In this document: positions 17,273 through 27,135 of the stretch, piece by piece | Numbering within the stretch: position 1 is the stretch's first letter | Layout: each line of letters begins with the position of its first letter | Origin: Phycisphaerae bacterium | GTDB taxonomy: Bacteria; Planctomycetota; Phycisphaerae; SM23-33 | Reading direction: 5' to 3' | Assembly (NCBI GenBank): GCA_030745875.1 | Contig: JASLNT010000078.1 | Span: 31,008 to 95,007 of the forward strand | DNA: 64,000 nucleotides | Notes under the pieces: model-generated | What the model was told of the DNA's origin: nothing | What the model saw: only the letters and a program-made list of their open reading frames with translations | Databases searched by the model: none | Position numbers and translations under genes: made by a program

Positions 17273-17686
17273 ATGAAAACGAAAACACTGTTTACTCTGC
17301 TCATGGTCGCCGCGATAACTTTCGTGATGGGATGCGGAGGACGTCGAGGAGGCCGACAAAAGCTCCGCGGTTGGCAGTCGAATATCGACGGCAGCTACAA
17401 GAGTGAGATATTCAGCGGTAATACTCCTTTTCGCGGTGTAACCACATTCAGCAGCGACGGCGGCAAGCTGGGCGGCACGTATGAACTGGACGACAACGGC
17501 GAGAAAGTAACGGGCTTGCTGACCAAGTTCGCCATTACCGGAAAGAACACAATGAAGTGCAGGTGGACCGACAAGAACGGTGAGGGCAATTTCTACCTTA
17601 CGTTCTCGGAAGATCTGTCCAGCTTCAAGGGCACGTGGGATTCTGACGGCGAGGGCGGGCAAAGCGCCTGGAACGGAAAAAGGTAG
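17273..17686 (+). CDS. Hypothetical lipoprotein, 137 aa
   Basis: A predicted lipoprotein of unknown function. MKTKTLFTLLMVAAITFVMGCGG gives a signal peptide with lipobox VMGC (C21), followed by a basic Gly/Arg-rich linker (GRRGGRQK). The mature domain looks like a small lipocalin-like beta barrel: alternating strands such as GGKLGGTYELDD, MKCRWTDKNGEGNFYLTF and SSFKGTWDSDGEGGQSAWNGKR, where the last resembles the closing block of small beta-barrel proteins that report on glycan or lipid binding. It is convergent with glpD, which ends 14 bases downstream. Confidence 0.8.
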   Translation: MKTKTLFTLLMVAAITFVMGCGGRRGGRQKLRGWQSNIDGSYKSEIFSGNTPFRGVTTFSSDGGKLGGTYELDDNGEKVTGLLTKFAITGKNTMKCRWTDKNGEGNFYLTFSEDLSSFKGTWDSDGEGGQSAWNGKR

Positions 17687-17699
17687 CTTACAAGAACCG

Positions 17700-19409
17700 C
17701 TATAAATCGTCTCGCAGATCTACGCCGAACCTGTCGAGCAGTATTGCCTCTGCGCGTGCGATCTCGGTGTCGACACGCTCGGCTGGCCATTGATGCGCCG
17801 CGCCGACAATCTCCGCAAGTTCGCCCAGAAGCTCGTGCGTTAACTCACCGAGCAGTGCAATTGCGGTGCGCCTGAGCACAAGATCATCTACATGGACGGT
17901 CCGCTCGTTGCGAACGATGAACTCAATCTCACGTCGCGTGTAGGTCGGGTGGTGTTTCAGCGGATGATCCTCGTCGGCGGTGATGAATCCCGCCGCTTGT
18001 TCGGCCCGCGTACCGTATCGCTGCAGCAGCGTCTCTACGCGATCGGCGTCCAGGCCCGTCCGCTCGACCAGCCCGGAAACCCACCTCCGCGTCGCCTGGT
18101 CATCTGCGGGGAACCCCCTGCCCCCGCCTATCTCAACATCATCGGACGCCATCCGCCGCTCAAGCCCCAGACGCTCGAGCAGATCGTCGGTTACTTGTTC
18201 GGCGAAAGCTCTGAACGTAGTCCACTTGCCGCCCGTCATTGAATATACCGGGAAATCGACATGGTCGTCAGGCTCGTTTACCGCGCAGAAATGGTCACGG
18301 CTGACCTGCACGGTTGCGGCCGCATCGGAGTATCGAAGCGGACGAACGCCTGAGAATCGCGATACTATCTGCGACCGGTCAATCTGAAGATCGGGAAACA
18401 CCTGGCGGATCGACTCGAGCATGTATTCGATTTCGTCGTCCGTGCAGCGAACATCATCGGGATTGTCCACGCGAATATCAGTCGAGCCGATGAGCGATTT
18501 GCCCAGCCACGGCAGCGCAACGGCTACACGTCCTTCGGGCGTCTCGTAGTAGATCATCCCTCCGTCCAGCGCCTCGTAGAGCTGGTCGTTGTCGACCACC
18601 AGGTGCGCGCCCTTGGTCCCGCCAATCAGGGTCGTATCAAGGTCGAGCAGGCGATTGGTGAAGTCTATCCATCCGCCTGTTGCGTTAATAACGATCTTCG
18701 GGCGGACCCGCAACTCATCGCCCGAAAGTTCATCACGCAGCAGAACAGTCTCACCTTCGGCGCCCTGCAGCGAGACATAGTTCAACGCCCGGGCGTCAGG
18801 GCAAAGGGCGGCCGCGTCGAGAATCAACTCCAACCCCAATCGTTCAGGATAACTGACCCATGCATCGTAGTAAGTCGCCGTGCAAACGATGTTCTTCGGC
18901 AGCATAGGGCGGGCGGACAGCGACTTGCTGCGAGACATGAACTTATGCTTGGGCGTCATGCGATTCTTGCGTGTGAAGATGTCGTAGAATGTCAGGCCCA
19001 TCTTCACGATCAGCGAACCGCGGTGTGTGGGGCGCTTACCCGAACCGAGGTGCAGGAATTTCCGTATCGCGCCAAATATCCCCGAGAATCTGCGGAATAT
19101 CGGTATAGTGGTCTTAAGCGGGTGAACGTAGTGACGGGCGTTTCCCAGCAGCAGGTTCCGGTCCTTCAGTGATTCTCGGACCAGCCTGAACTCGCCAAAC
19201 TCCAGGTACCGCAGACCACCGTGGACCATTCGCGAAGATGCGGCGCTGGAGCCCGAGCAGAAGTCGGCCTTGTCGATCAGCAGCGCATCAACCCCCTGCA
19301 GCGCCAACTCCCGCAGGAGCCCGGCGCCGTTGATTCCGCCCCCCACAATAAGCACCGAAACCTCCGGTCGGGCGGTTATGTCATCGACTATAGTCTGTCT
19401 AACGTCCAT
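17700..19409 (-). CDS. glpD: Glycerol-3-phosphate dehydrogenase (FAD-dependent)
   Basis: Membrane-associated flavoenzyme that oxidises glycerol-3-phosphate to dihydroxyacetone phosphate and passes electrons to quinone. Of 569 residues, about 18-33 form the dinucleotide fold (VLIVGGGINGAGLLREL); SGSSAASSRMVHGGLRYLE is the family FAD signature; KGAHLVVDN, WLGKSLIGSTD and SRFSGVRPL are conserved; SMTGGKWTTFR closes the FAD domain. The C-terminal helical DAO-C domain (about 400-560) is complete. No glpF or glpK is nearby; it lies downstream of the NagB/PIG-L group on the same strand with a 120-base gap. It could serve degradation of glycerol-bearing lipids or glycosides. Confidence 0.95.
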   Translation of the reverse strand: MDVRQTIVDDITARPEVSVLIVGGGINGAGLLRELALQGVDALLIDKADFCSGSSAASSRMVHGGLRYLEFGEFRLVRESLKDRNLLLGNARHYVHPLKTTIPIFRRFSGIFGAIRKFLHLGSGKRPTHRGSLIVKMGLTFYDIFTRKNRMTPKHKFMSRSKSLSARPMLPKNIVCTATYYDAWVSYPERLGLELILDAAALCPDARALNYVSLQGAEGETVLLRDELSGDELRVRPKIVINATGGWIDFTNRLLDLDTTLIGGTKGAHLVVDNDQLYEALDGGMIYYETPEGRVAVALPWLGKSLIGSTDIRVDNPDDVRCTDDEIEYMLESIRQVFPDLQIDRSQIVSRFSGVRPLRYSDAAATVQVSRDHFCAVNEPDDHVDFPVYSMTGGKWTTFRAFAEQVTDDLLERLGLERRMASDDVEIGGGRGFPADDQATRRWVSGLVERTGLDADRVETLLQRYGTRAEQAAGFITADEDHPLKHHPTYTRREIEFIVRNERTVHVDDLVLRRTAIALLGELTHELLGELAEIVGAAHQWPAERVDTEIARAEAILLDRFGVDLRDDL

Positions 19410-19530
19410 CTGTCACCATCATCAGGGAATCCCGCGAACCTCAGAACAACAGGTCTACAATATCAGAAAACGCGTCCGACGGCAAATCTGCTCTTGGTGA
19501 GTAATTGTCTCGTCGCACAGTTTGTGATGC

Positions 19531-19761
19531 TTATTTGACGTATTCTATTGCGCGGTTTCTTCGGCCTCTGTGTCGGCCGGTCTTCCAGTAGTGGTCCATC
19601 GCTGCCCGGACAAATCGGTACATCTCTTCGGACCCAATCACTCCACCCCGAACCAAAGCCGCCGCACTGGGTTCGTTGCCATAGTCGTGCCACTGCCCCA
19701 CCTTCTCGGCAAGGAACTTCGCTTCGGCGTCCGCAGGCAGGGACCAGTCCCCCGGACGCAT
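19531..19761 (-). CDS. Small hypothetical protein coupled to PIG-L gene
   Basis: A 76-residue protein not recognised. It starts four bases after the PIG-L stop (TGA, GAAG, ATG), the GAAG serving as a weak ribosome-binding site, so translation is probably coupled. The sequence is helical with a pattern of aromatic residues (GQWHDYGNEPSAAALVRGGVIGSEEMYRFVRAAMDHYW) and a basic tail (KTGRHRGRRNRA). Its position at the end of a carbohydrate operon suggests an accessory role, but no motif supports a function. Confidence 0.6.
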   Translation of the reverse strand: MRPGDWSLPADAEAKFLAEKVGQWHDYGNEPSAAALVRGGVIGSEEMYRFVRAAMDHYWKTGRHRGRRNRAIEYVK

Positions 19762-19765
19762 CTTC

Positions 19766-20533
19766 TCAAAACCCAACAACGTACTCCCCCAGCAAGTTCG
19801 CAAGCGGGTCCGCATCGGCGGGGCGGAATCCCAATGGATTATGTTTTCGCCAGCCTTCGGCTAGATCGCATTTGGTCGACATCGCTCCCATCTCAGCTGC
19901 AAAACTCTTCATCGTTTCGAGATAGGCGCCCATGGATTGGGTGTGATCCAACCAGTCCGATTGACTCTTGTGCTCGGCGAGCATGTCGGCTTTTTCGTCG
20001 ATCGCAGAGCTGATATCGATAAAGAAATCGGGGCGGATCAGGTTGTTCATGGAATCGCGGCCACCGTGCGGCTGGGCGTGATAGATAACCACATCGCCTT
20101 CGACGGGAGCCTTGGGAGGATCCACGGGGAAGTTCCTCATCCCGCGACAGAACGCTGCTGTTACCGCCAATCGGCAGGCGTTTTCATGATCTTCAATGTA
20201 GTCCTGGGGCGAAGGGACCAGGAGAATGTCCGGAGCAACGGCCCGCATGATCGACGCGACTCTGGCCAGCAACTTGGGTTCATAGAATATCTCCAGATCC
20301 GCTACGAGCGGTCGATGGAACACCGCCCCGAGGCGACGGGCCGCTTTCTTGGCTTCGATCAGGCGTATTTCGGCGGTGGCCTCTGCGTCATGTGTCGCCG
20401 ATCCGCACGAACCGTTGGCGATGTTCATGTAGTGAATCTCGCAACCAGCTCGCGCCAGAAGGACCAGCGTGCCGGCCATACCAAACTCGATATCGTCGGG
20501 ATGTGCGGCGATTGCAAATACTCGTGCGGCCAT
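19766..20533 (-). CDS. PIG-L family deacetylase
   Basis: LmbE/PIG-L zinc-dependent N-deacetylase, typically acting on N-acetylglucosamine-bearing molecules. The 255-residue product has the hallmark AHPDD at residues 10-14 (zinc ligands H11 and D14, base D13) and the third ligand H116 in PQDYIEDHENA. GRDSMNNLIRPDFFIDIS and an HKSQSDWL helix complete the fold. It starts one base after the NagB-like gene, so the pair is co-translated. Together they suggest removal of an acetyl group from an amino sugar and then deamination/isomerisation, though the order is inference. Confidence 0.93.
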   Translation of the reverse strand: MAARVFAIAAHPDDIEFGMAGTLVLLARAGCEIHYMNIANGSCGSATHDAEATAEIRLIEAKKAARRLGAVFHRPLVADLEIFYEPKLLARVASIMRAVAPDILLVPSPQDYIEDHENACRLAVTAAFCRGMRNFPVDPPKAPVEGDVVIYHAQPHGGRDSMNNLIRPDFFIDISSAIDEKADMLAEHKSQSDWLDHTQSMGAYLETMKSFAAEMGAMSTKCDLAEGWRKHNPLGFRPADADPLANLLGEYVVGF

Positions 20534-20534
20534 G

Positions 20535-21461
20535 TTAATGCATCTCCACTTGACAACTGCCCAGCGCCGGGCCGAAAAAGTTGAATTGAACGTTTGGGTG
20601 ATCCGCCAGCAGCGACATTGGAACGGACGAATCGGCGATCCCTCTGGAGATCATCAGGGTCGTCAGGCGCATACCGAACGGATTGTCATGATGCCCGGGA
20701 TGCCAAATCGAGACCTTCTCGGCCTTCCAGGTTTCGACGGGACCAACGGTAACGGCTTGGTGGGGCACGTTCTGGACCACGCCCCCGCCGGATGTCCGCG
20801 CGTTTTGCAGCAGGGTCATCGGGTGCAGGTCGACAACGCGAGCACCGAGCGCCCTGTACTCCTCGGGCGAGGGAGGAGCGTCCTGACAGGCGCCCTGGCG
20901 TTTCGGAGGATCGTTGAAGGCCCAGTGCTTGACTTCGCCCTGCCCGCCCTGCATCACCACGCATCGCGCCGAGTCCCAGCTTTGGACATACTCGGTGGTG
21001 TCGGCTGCCGGAAAATGGATATTCTCGCTCGGCATCGCCAGTGCGGGTTTGATCCGGTTGAAACACAGTTCCATATCCGCCCGGGCAAAACTCAGTGGGA
21101 AGTCGACAGACACTTCCTTCCCGTCAACGACCCACTCATCCATTCCCCAGAAATGACAGTGCTCCAGCGATATCTCCAGTTCGTTAACCAGGCGGGCCAC
21201 CAGCGGAAGCTGCTCGGTAGGCCCGATAGGCCCGCAGACGCCTGCGGGAGACTCTTCGGTCCCCTGTCGCCAGGCCGTTATATACTCAAGCGCCTCGGCC
21301 AGGTAGAAATCCTCGATCGTATCGTAGAACCGGATTGCGAATCCATCACGCTCCAGCCCCCGGATATCAGCCTCGGTAAGCGATGCGACCCGATCGAGCA
21401 GTTCCTTGTCCAACGTGGTGTAGTCCCACCACCCCGGCGCCACTTTACTTGCGTTTCTCAT
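20535..21461 (-). CDS. Glucosamine-6-phosphate deaminase-like protein (NagB/SIS-like fold)
   Basis: Related to glucosamine-6-phosphate deaminase/isomerase. The 308-residue protein contains [20 protein letters not shown] (phosphate-binding loop region), [17 protein letters not shown] (the FWGMDE block of NagB relatives), [11 protein letters not shown] and a C-terminal [11 protein letters not shown] segment. The second ATG (21461) is chosen because AAAGGA lies eight bases before it. Overlap of one base separates it from the PIG-L gene, and it starts 26 bases after the GH106-like gene. It is longer than E. coli NagB, mainly in the N-terminus, and the exact substrate is uncertain, so no gene symbol is given. 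Confidence 0.8.
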   Translation of the reverse strand: MRNASKVAPGWWDYTTLDKELLDRVASLTEADIRGLERDGFAIRFYDTIEDFYLAEALEYITAWRQGTEESPAGVCGPIGPTEQLPLVARLVNELEISLEHCHFWGMDEWVVDGKEVSVDFPLSFARADMELCFNRIKPALAMPSENIHFPAADTTEYVQSWDSARCVVMQGGQGEVKHWAFNDPPKRQGACQDAPPSPEEYRALGARVVDLHPMTLLQNARTSGGGVVQNVPHQAVTVGPVETWKAEKVSIWHPGHHDNPFGMRLTTLMISRGIADSSVPMSLLADHPNVQFNFFGPALGSCQVEMH

Positions 21462-21486
21462 CGATCGCATCCTTTATGGTCTGGGC

Positions 21487-24400
21487 CTATTTCGAATCGT
21501 ATGGCTTGTGGTCCTCTGTCCGGAGCAGCGTCACCGGGCCGAGCAGACCCGAGGGCAACAAAGGAGAACTGGCCTTGAACTTCGTGACGTTCGTCTTTGT
21601 CAGGCGTTTTTCCTTCGGAAGGGCAGCGTCGCCGATCAGTCGATTGGGCCAGAGGTTAACGACGTCGATCTCGAGCTTATTGGCGGTTGGCTTTGCGGCA
21701 TGGGTGATCTCCACGCGCCACGGTGCCGTCCAAACCACGCCCAGGTCCTTACCGTTCAGGCGGACCTGCGCGACGTTCCTGACCCGCTTGATATCCAGAT
21801 ACAAACGCCTTTTGCTTCCTTGCGCCGTCTTGGGCAGGTCGAATGTCTTGTGGTACGTCGCCTTGCCCGAGTAGTATTTGACGCCCTTCTCCGGACGCTT
21901 TGTCCAGTCTTCGAGCTTCTTGAATTCGACTGATTTCGGTCCGCCCCATTTCGGGTCGAACTTCACCGTCCACGGACCGCTGATTTCGCCAACCGGTTTC
22001 AGTTTCGGGAAGTTGTCGGCGGCGGGGCCTTTTGTCGAACTTGCGGGCTTGGCGAACACCACCAGCAGCGACCCGCGGGGCGCGAAGTCCAGCGGTACGG
22101 TGGTCCGGCCGCCGACGATCTTAAATGCAACAGCATCGCGTCTCTCCCCCGTTACAGCATCCCACAACTCGGGTTGCCGCCCAGCGACCCGGAATGTGCA
22201 CTCGGCGCTGACGGACTTGTCCTGCTGATTGCTGACGAAGTAGATGTCGGCGGCCTGGCTGTGACGGTGGATATAGTGCAGGGCGGAGCCCTTGTATTCG
22301 AAGTCGGGCTGCACGCCCAGAGAGATCAGCGCCTCCCGGACGCTCTTGCCCGTGATGAGCTTCAACTTGCTCGCCAGCTTCCTGACCTCGTCATCACATG
22401 CCGGATAATCCGTGAGCCCCGGCGTGCGCAGCGGTTTGGCTCCGACGATGGGGACACCGGCTTTCGACAGTTCATTTATTTTCTTGAGCGCGGCGATCGA
22501 CATTGTTTCCGTCGGCGGCAGGACAAGCAGGCGGTAGCTCATCCCATCGGGCAGGAGGATGCGGCCGTTCCTGGCCGACACGCGAGTCAAGAGCACCTCG
22601 TCGTTTATTGAATCGCAGTCATAGCCCGCCGGCAAGGCCGGTTTCATGTGATCCCGACCGGGAACGAAACCGGGAACATCTCCGCCTGTGTAGTAGCAGA
22701 CGTCGGCTCGGAACAATCCCTGCTGAAGCATGAACTGACAGCGGGCGAGGTACTTCATCCAGGCGTGGCTCAGCGGCCACCAGGTGATGTTCCGATCAAA
22801 GTGCGTCCCCGCCCCCTGCCACTGGTTGCCCGGCTTGATGTCCAGATACGGTTGATGAACATAGAAGCAGAGCATATTGCGAGTGAGCCCCGAACAGAGG
22901 GCCAGATCGCCCACATCCTTCAGCATATAGGGATCTTTCTCCCAATTCGGCCCCATCGTGGTGTACGCCTCGGCTTGCGTGTACTTCTTCCCGTATATGT
23001 GGGCCGCGGTCGCGGCCTGCTTGACCGTATCGCATCGCTTGAACTGATCCCTGTACCAGAACCGGCCCGCGGGTTCTGTCCTGCGAGCCCAGAACTCGCC
23101 CATGGGAATGTCGCTCTTGCCCAGGCATTGAAGCGCGTCGATCCAGTGAGTAAAGAAAGGCCCTCCGGACTCGGGGTGGATGCCCATTCCATGCTTTCGC
23201 GACAGCTCGCTCAAGCGTCCGTAGTAATTCTCGGCGATGCAGTCGGCGACCGTTCTGCGGTAGTCCCGGGCGAACCTGTCTGACACTTCCTTGCTGTCTA
23301 CGATCTTCCCGGCAAGTACGGGCAGATACGGTAATGGGGCGTAGCCTCGCCTGCGTTTGAACTCCGAACGGATATCGTCTGTCCAGTTCGGCACGCCGAG
23401 TTCCCAACTGTCAATATGCGTGTACTTCAGGGTCTTACCGGCCAGGCCGCCGATCTCGGCCAGGCATTTATCAGCCGTCGCGGCGAAGTGCATGTCCATC
23501 GCCTCTCGGCTGAGCGGATCGATCTCAAGCCCCCCGCCGCCCGGACTGGTGCAATGAACAACGCCCCGCCCCACCAGAGTGGAGCCCATGCGCATGATAG
23601 TCCAGGCTCCCTGTGGCGCATCCCATGTCAGTTTCCCGGATGCATCGGCTTTGGAAGTCAGTTCGACAGCATCTCCACTCTTGAATTGTGCGGTATGCGA
23701 CGGGGGTTTCTGCCCCTTCTTCAGAAGTGCAATCTCGCTGATCTGCACGTTCCAGGATTCCTTTCCCCTGAACGGATAGGAGGAAGTTATCACCAGACGG
23801 AAGAATCGCGCCTTGGTCTCATTGAATGCAACGGTCTTGACTTTGCGCGGGGCGACAATGAACTTGCAGATCGTTCGAAAAATCTCCCCGTCATCGGAGC
23901 ACTGAAACTCGCAGTCTTTCGGGCCGCAGTCCGAATAGGGAGTGACCACGAGTGACGCTGCGGGAAACGGCGCGGGAAACTCCCAGTTCAGAAACTCCGG
24001 CGCCTTGGGTGTCGGTCCCTGCCCGGGCTTATCGCCATTGGATATCCAGCGCGAGCGGGGATTGCGGTCCGTCGCAAGCGATGGCGGATACTTTGGATAA
24101 GACGAACTGGCGGTAAGTTTGGCGGGGGCCCTTGCCTCTTGTGCGGAGACCTTAAACGCCACAACAGCGGCATCGCGATAGTAGTTCTTCTTGATCCCCC
24201 CCGGCGTGGGAAGTTGAATTTCAATTCTCTTTCCGCCCTGAACGACGGTCTCGGACCACACGAGATTTTTCGCCGCCTGGGCGGGCTTGACCCACGGTCC
24301 GCCCGCATTCCACCCGCTGCAGAGATTAATGCTGAGTTCCAGTCCGAGGCGATCGGCTTCCTTCACGGCGAACTTGAAATGGTCAAGCCACTTGGGGCTC

Positions 24401-24663
24401 ATGAAGACCGGACCGTCCGCCGCCAGGGGCCCGCCCAGACCGGCGTCAAAAACCAACGCGCCGGCGATCCCCTGTTTTTTCATCGCCTCCAGGTCGGCGG
24501 TGATACCGGCCTTGCTGACGTTGCTGTCCAGCCACCACCAATAAGCCCAAGGTCTGGCCGAATCCGGCGGGTTTGCAAATCCTTCCGCCAACGTGTCGGC
24601 GCCGCAAGCCACAGACGTAACCCCGATCAGCATGCCCAAAAGCACGGCCGATGTCTTTCGCAT
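21487..24663 (-). CDS. GH106-like alpha-L-rhamnosidase, exported
   Basis: A 1058-residue secreted glycoside hydrolase. Residues 1-22 are a signal peptide ([20 protein letters not shown]). The GH106 opening block follows: [37 protein letters not shown], then a discoidin-like insertion (about 190-320) and the barrel with [16 protein letters not shown] and a long [12 protein letters not shown] segment. The C-terminus (about 920-1050) is a jelly-roll with [21 protein letters not shown], found at the end of many such enzymes. The substrate is probably a rhamnose-containing polysaccharide; which one is not shown. It is the second gene of a minus-strand operon with the beta-helix gene 20 bases upstream. 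Confidence 0.88.
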   Translation of the reverse strand: MRKTSAVLLGMLIGVTSVACGADTLAEGFANPPDSARPWAYWWWLDSNVSKAGITADLEAMKKQGIAGALVFDAGLGGPLAADGPVFMSPKWLDHFKFAVKEADRLGLELSINLCSGWNAGGPWVKPAQAAKNLVWSETVVQGGKRIEIQLPTPGGIKKNYYRDAAVVAFKVSAQEARAPAKLTASSSYPKYPPSLATDRNPRSRWISNGDKPGQGPTPKAPEFLNWEFPAPFPAASLVVTPYSDCGPKDCEFQCSDDGEIFRTICKFIVAPRKVKTVAFNETKARFFRLVITSSYPFRGKESWNVQISEIALLKKGQKPPSHTAQFKSGDAVELTSKADASGKLTWDAPQGAWTIMRMGSTLVGRGVVHCTSPGGGGLEIDPLSREAMDMHFAATADKCLAEIGGLAGKTLKYTHIDSWELGVPNWTDDIRSEFKRRRGYAPLPYLPVLAGKIVDSKEVSDRFARDYRRTVADCIAENYYGRLSELSRKHGMGIHPESGGPFFTHWIDALQCLGKSDIPMGEFWARRTEPAGRFWYRDQFKRCDTVKQAATAAHIYGKKYTQAEAYTTMGPNWEKDPYMLKDVGDLALCSGLTRNMLCFYVHQPYLDIKPGNQWQGAGTHFDRNITWWPLSHAWMKYLARCQFMLQQGLFRADVCYYTGGDVPGFVPGRDHMKPALPAGYDCDSINDEVLLTRVSARNGRILLPDGMSYRLLVLPPTETMSIAALKKINELSKAGVPIVGAKPLRTPGLTDYPACDDEVRKLASKLKLITGKSVREALISLGVQPDFEYKGSALHYIHRHSQAADIYFVSNQQDKSVSAECTFRVAGRQPELWDAVTGERRDAVAFKIVGGRTTVPLDFAPRGSLLVVFAKPASSTKGPAADNFPKLKPVGEISGPWTVKFDPKWGGPKSVEFKKLEDWTKRPEKGVKYYSGKATYHKTFDLPKTAQGSKRRLYLDIKRVRNVAQVRLNGKDLGVVWTAPWRVEITHAAKPTANKLEIDVVNLWPNRLIGDAALPKEKRLTKTNVTKFKASSPLLPSGLLGPVTLLRTEDHKPYDSK

Positions 24664-24682
24664 TCGACTTTCTCCTGTCCGT

Positions 24683-26164
24683 TTAACGCCTAGGCGGCGG
24701 TCGTTCGACGGCGCCTATGTCGGCTTTGCCTGGGGTTATTTTGCTCTTGAGAATATCTTGCCCGCCGCTACGCCTTATGGCAAGAGCTTTGTCGATACAT
24801 GGCGAGCCGGGCCCGGGGCGGTATCCGGCGAGGGCTTTCATAGTCTTCAGGTCGATTCGACGCGATGTCTTGCCCGGGGCGATAAGTTCCGGATCGGCGA
24901 GAATTGCTCTGGCGTCCGACTTGTGGGCCGAGATGTTGTAGTAGATGTTGTTTCGGAACTTCAAGTTGATCCCGGTGGACCTGGCGCCCCATTTCCCGCG
25001 GCCTGCGAAGTAGAAGATGTTGTTCTCGAACAGCGTGTTAAGCGGAGTCCTGCCGCCGATAAATACGCTTACGTCGAGGCCCTTCCGCACGTAATGCGTG
25101 TTGTTGTAGATGTGAATGCCTGTTGCCTCGCGAGCCCGCTCGAAACCGTAGAAATACACGCCCATCGTATCGTTCTGACTGACGTTGTAGCGGATGACCA
25201 CATTGCGGTTGTTCTTCTTCATGATCCCGCAGAACCAGTGATTGTCGTGCGAGTAGTTGTACTGGATGTAAGTATTGACGCACTGGTAATCAGCATCGAA
25301 ACCGCCGCGATCAATTCCTCCTTTTCCAACATTCCCGCAGGCCTCGTTGTACTGGATTTTGATCCCGTCGGTATTGAAGCAGAAAATGCTGTGCCCGGTG
25401 CTGTATCGGCTGGAGCGAGCCAGCACATTGCGTTCGTAAATCGCATCCTTGCTGACGCGTGCGATAACGTTATTCCGCCCGGTGTGGTCAATGAAATTGT
25501 CGGCTACGTACACTTTGGTCCACAGGTGGTGGTTTACCGTCTCGTTCTTGCGAAATTCGACACGCCCGCAGTCAGAAGTGTTTCCGATACCCACACCCCC
25601 CACCCGAACGATTCGGTTATTCGTGATGCGGAGGTCGTGAAACTTCGAGGCCTTCAATTCCTTGATATGGACATGAATCCCGCCGCGCTGCTTGCCTGCG
25701 ACCTTTCCGTTGACATCGTGTATGTAGCAATCATTTATGTAAACGTGCCTGTAGGTTCCTTCCTTTCCCTTCGCCAGCACGTAAATCCCGAACAGGCTCC
25801 CCTGGTCGGCGTCCGTACCGTCGGTGTTCGTAATCTCCAGACCGTTGACTTCCCAATAGGACGGATCTCGCAGCAACAGACCGGCCTGCCGAGTTCCGCC
25901 GGCGTCGATTCGCGGCCGGGCGCCTTTGCCGTACGCGTCAATCCTGATCGGAGCCTTATCGCGACCGCTTCCCGAAGGCGAAAACATCCCGCTGAACCGC
26001 ACGCCCCGCTTGAACAGAATCACATCCCCCGGACCAAACATCCCAACCGCGAGCGCGTTAAACCGCTTCTGTGAATCAACACGATACTCCTTCGCCAGGC
26101 ACGAAGAGCACAGCACGAAAAGCAGGCCGAGAAAAGCAACGAGAAAACGCCTACAGGATTCCAT
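24683..26164 (-). CDS. Exported right-handed beta-helix protein
   Basis: A 493-residue secreted protein of the parallel beta-helix (pectate lyase/inverting polysaccharidase-like) type. A signal peptide ([24 protein letters not shown]) precedes a short start domain ([14 protein letters not shown]). The body has many helical turns with N and Y ladders: [72 protein letters not shown] and [10 protein letters not shown]. No catalytic triad can be fixed by eye. Likely a polysaccharide lyase or hydrolase acting with the GH106-like enzyme. Start at 26164 is taken because it directly precedes the signal peptide. Confidence 0.85.
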   Translation of the reverse strand: MESCRRFLVAFLGLLFVLCSSCLAKEYRVDSQKRFNALAVGMFGPGDVILFKRGVRFSGMFSPSGSGRDKAPIRIDAYGKGARPRIDAGGTRQAGLLLRDPSYWEVNGLEITNTDGTDADQGSLFGIYVLAKGKEGTYRHVYINDCYIHDVNGKVAGKQRGGIHVHIKELKASKFHDLRITNNRIVRVGGVGIGNTSDCGRVEFRKNETVNHHLWTKVYVADNFIDHTGRNNVIARVSKDAIYERNVLARSSRYSTGHSIFCFNTDGIKIQYNEACGNVGKGGIDRGGFDADYQCVNTYIQYNYSHDNHWFCGIMKKNNRNVVIRYNVSQNDTMGVYFYGFERAREATGIHIYNNTHYVRKGLDVSVFIGGRTPLNTLFENNIFYFAGRGKWGARSTGINLKFRNNIYYNISAHKSDARAILADPELIAPGKTSRRIDLKTMKALAGYRPGPGSPCIDKALAIRRSGGQDILKSKITPGKADIGAVERPPPRR

Positions 26165-26171
26165 GTTCTTC

Positions 26172-26624
26172 CTATCTTGCCTTCTGCAATCTGAGCACGG
26201 GGTTTGGATCGCCATACGCGACGATCACAATCTGCATCTTCCCGTTGTCGAGAGTTCCGCGGCCCCACAGATTGTACATCGATCCGGACACCCACCGATA
26301 TACGTTAACGACCGCCTTGTCCTCCGAGTCGCGCATCCAGGCTCCGCGGATACAGCCCCGCACGCTCCCATCGAAGGCCACCGGCAAGAGGAAGGAGTGA
26401 GGCTCATCGTCCGTAAATTCAATGTACTTCCCCGAATAATATTCCTTGAACTGCGTGCGGAATGCTTCGAGTGTGACATCAGTCCCCGCGCGGTCCGGGG
26501 TGCGAGTAATCGTCTCAACTGTCCCGTCAATGTCAGTTACCGACCACTTGCCCAGCAAGGGATCCGCGCACCCGCAGGCCAACAGGATCAACGATATGCA
26601 AGATAATAGCGGAAAGTGTCGCAT
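26172..26624 (-). CDS. Hypothetical lipoprotein, 150 aa
   Basis: Predicted lipoprotein with an unknown mature domain. MRHFPLLSCISLILLACGC is the signal peptide with lipobox LLAC (C17). The mature part starts with LLGKWSVTDIDGTVETIT, a GKW block common to small beta-barrel lipoproteins, and contains KEYYSGKYIEFTDDEPHSFLLP and RGTLDNGKMQIVIVAYG. The ATG at 26624 has AAAGGAG at five-base spacing. It is the first gene of the minus-strand run that continues into the beta-helix and GH106-like genes only 8 bases downstream, so it may be part of that operon. Confidence 0.75.
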   Translation of the reverse strand: MRHFPLLSCISLILLACGCADPLLGKWSVTDIDGTVETITRTPDRAGTDVTLEAFRTQFKEYYSGKYIEFTDDEPHSFLLPVAFDGSVRGCIRGAWMRDSEDKAVVNVYRWVSGSMYNLWGRGTLDNGKMQIVIVAYGDPNPVLRLQKAR

Positions 26625-26705
26625 CCGGTCTCCTTTCGCCAAGCCAACAATCGCCCTCTCCGGCGAGGATTAGAAAACACCATGTATCGGGTTGTTCTGC
26701 AACGC

Positions 26706-27077
26706 TCACCTTTCAAACGGGCCTCTGACAGAAACAGCGCCGCAGTAAAGACACACGGGATGTCCGCCCATGAGAGTCCGGCCGCATTGGGCGCAAGGCG
26801 GGTTCGCCTGTCTGGTGACCTTACCGTCCAATTTTCCATCGCGGAGGTCAATATCCTGAACCATCCGGGCAAGGTCCTCATCCGCGTATCCGTGCTTCTC
26901 CTTGAGGATATTCCAGAGGGCCTCGGTGATCATGAACAGTTTTTCCACATCAGGACGTGTAACGTCGCTTTGAATACCCCCTCTGGCGGCGCAGACTTCC
27001 GCGTCTTCGGCATCCCGCAACTTATCCTTATCATCTCTATACCATTCCGGCACGGGACGAAAGACACCATCACTCAT
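26706..27077 (-). CDS. Zinc-ribbon hypothetical protein
   Basis: A 123-residue soluble protein. The N-terminal two thirds are charged and mostly helical (EWYRDDKDKLRDAEDAE, VEKLFMITEALWNILKEKHGYADEDLARMV). A C-terminal zinc ribbon has CAQCGRTLMGGHPVCLYCG, four cysteines in two CxxC knuckles. AAGGAG is positioned before the ATG. Such helical-plus-ribbon proteins are common unannotated planctomycete genes; no function is claimed. It lies between two lipoprotein/membrane genes on the same strand with a gap of 80 bases to the next. Confidence 0.75.
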   Translation of the reverse strand: MSDGVFRPVPEWYRDDKDKLRDAEDAEVCAARGGIQSDVTRPDVEKLFMITEALWNILKEKHGYADEDLARMVQDIDLRDGKLDGKVTRQANPPCAQCGRTLMGGHPVCLYCGAVSVRGPFER

Positions 27078-27135
27078 AATCGTTTCTCCTTAGGTCGGGC
27101 GTAATCGCTAGATGCCCTTTGTTGCATGTCACCAC

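Noticed and set aside
24593..26074. Plus-strand 493-codon frame
   Set aside because: Antisense to the beta-helix gene, whose repeat pattern is clear.
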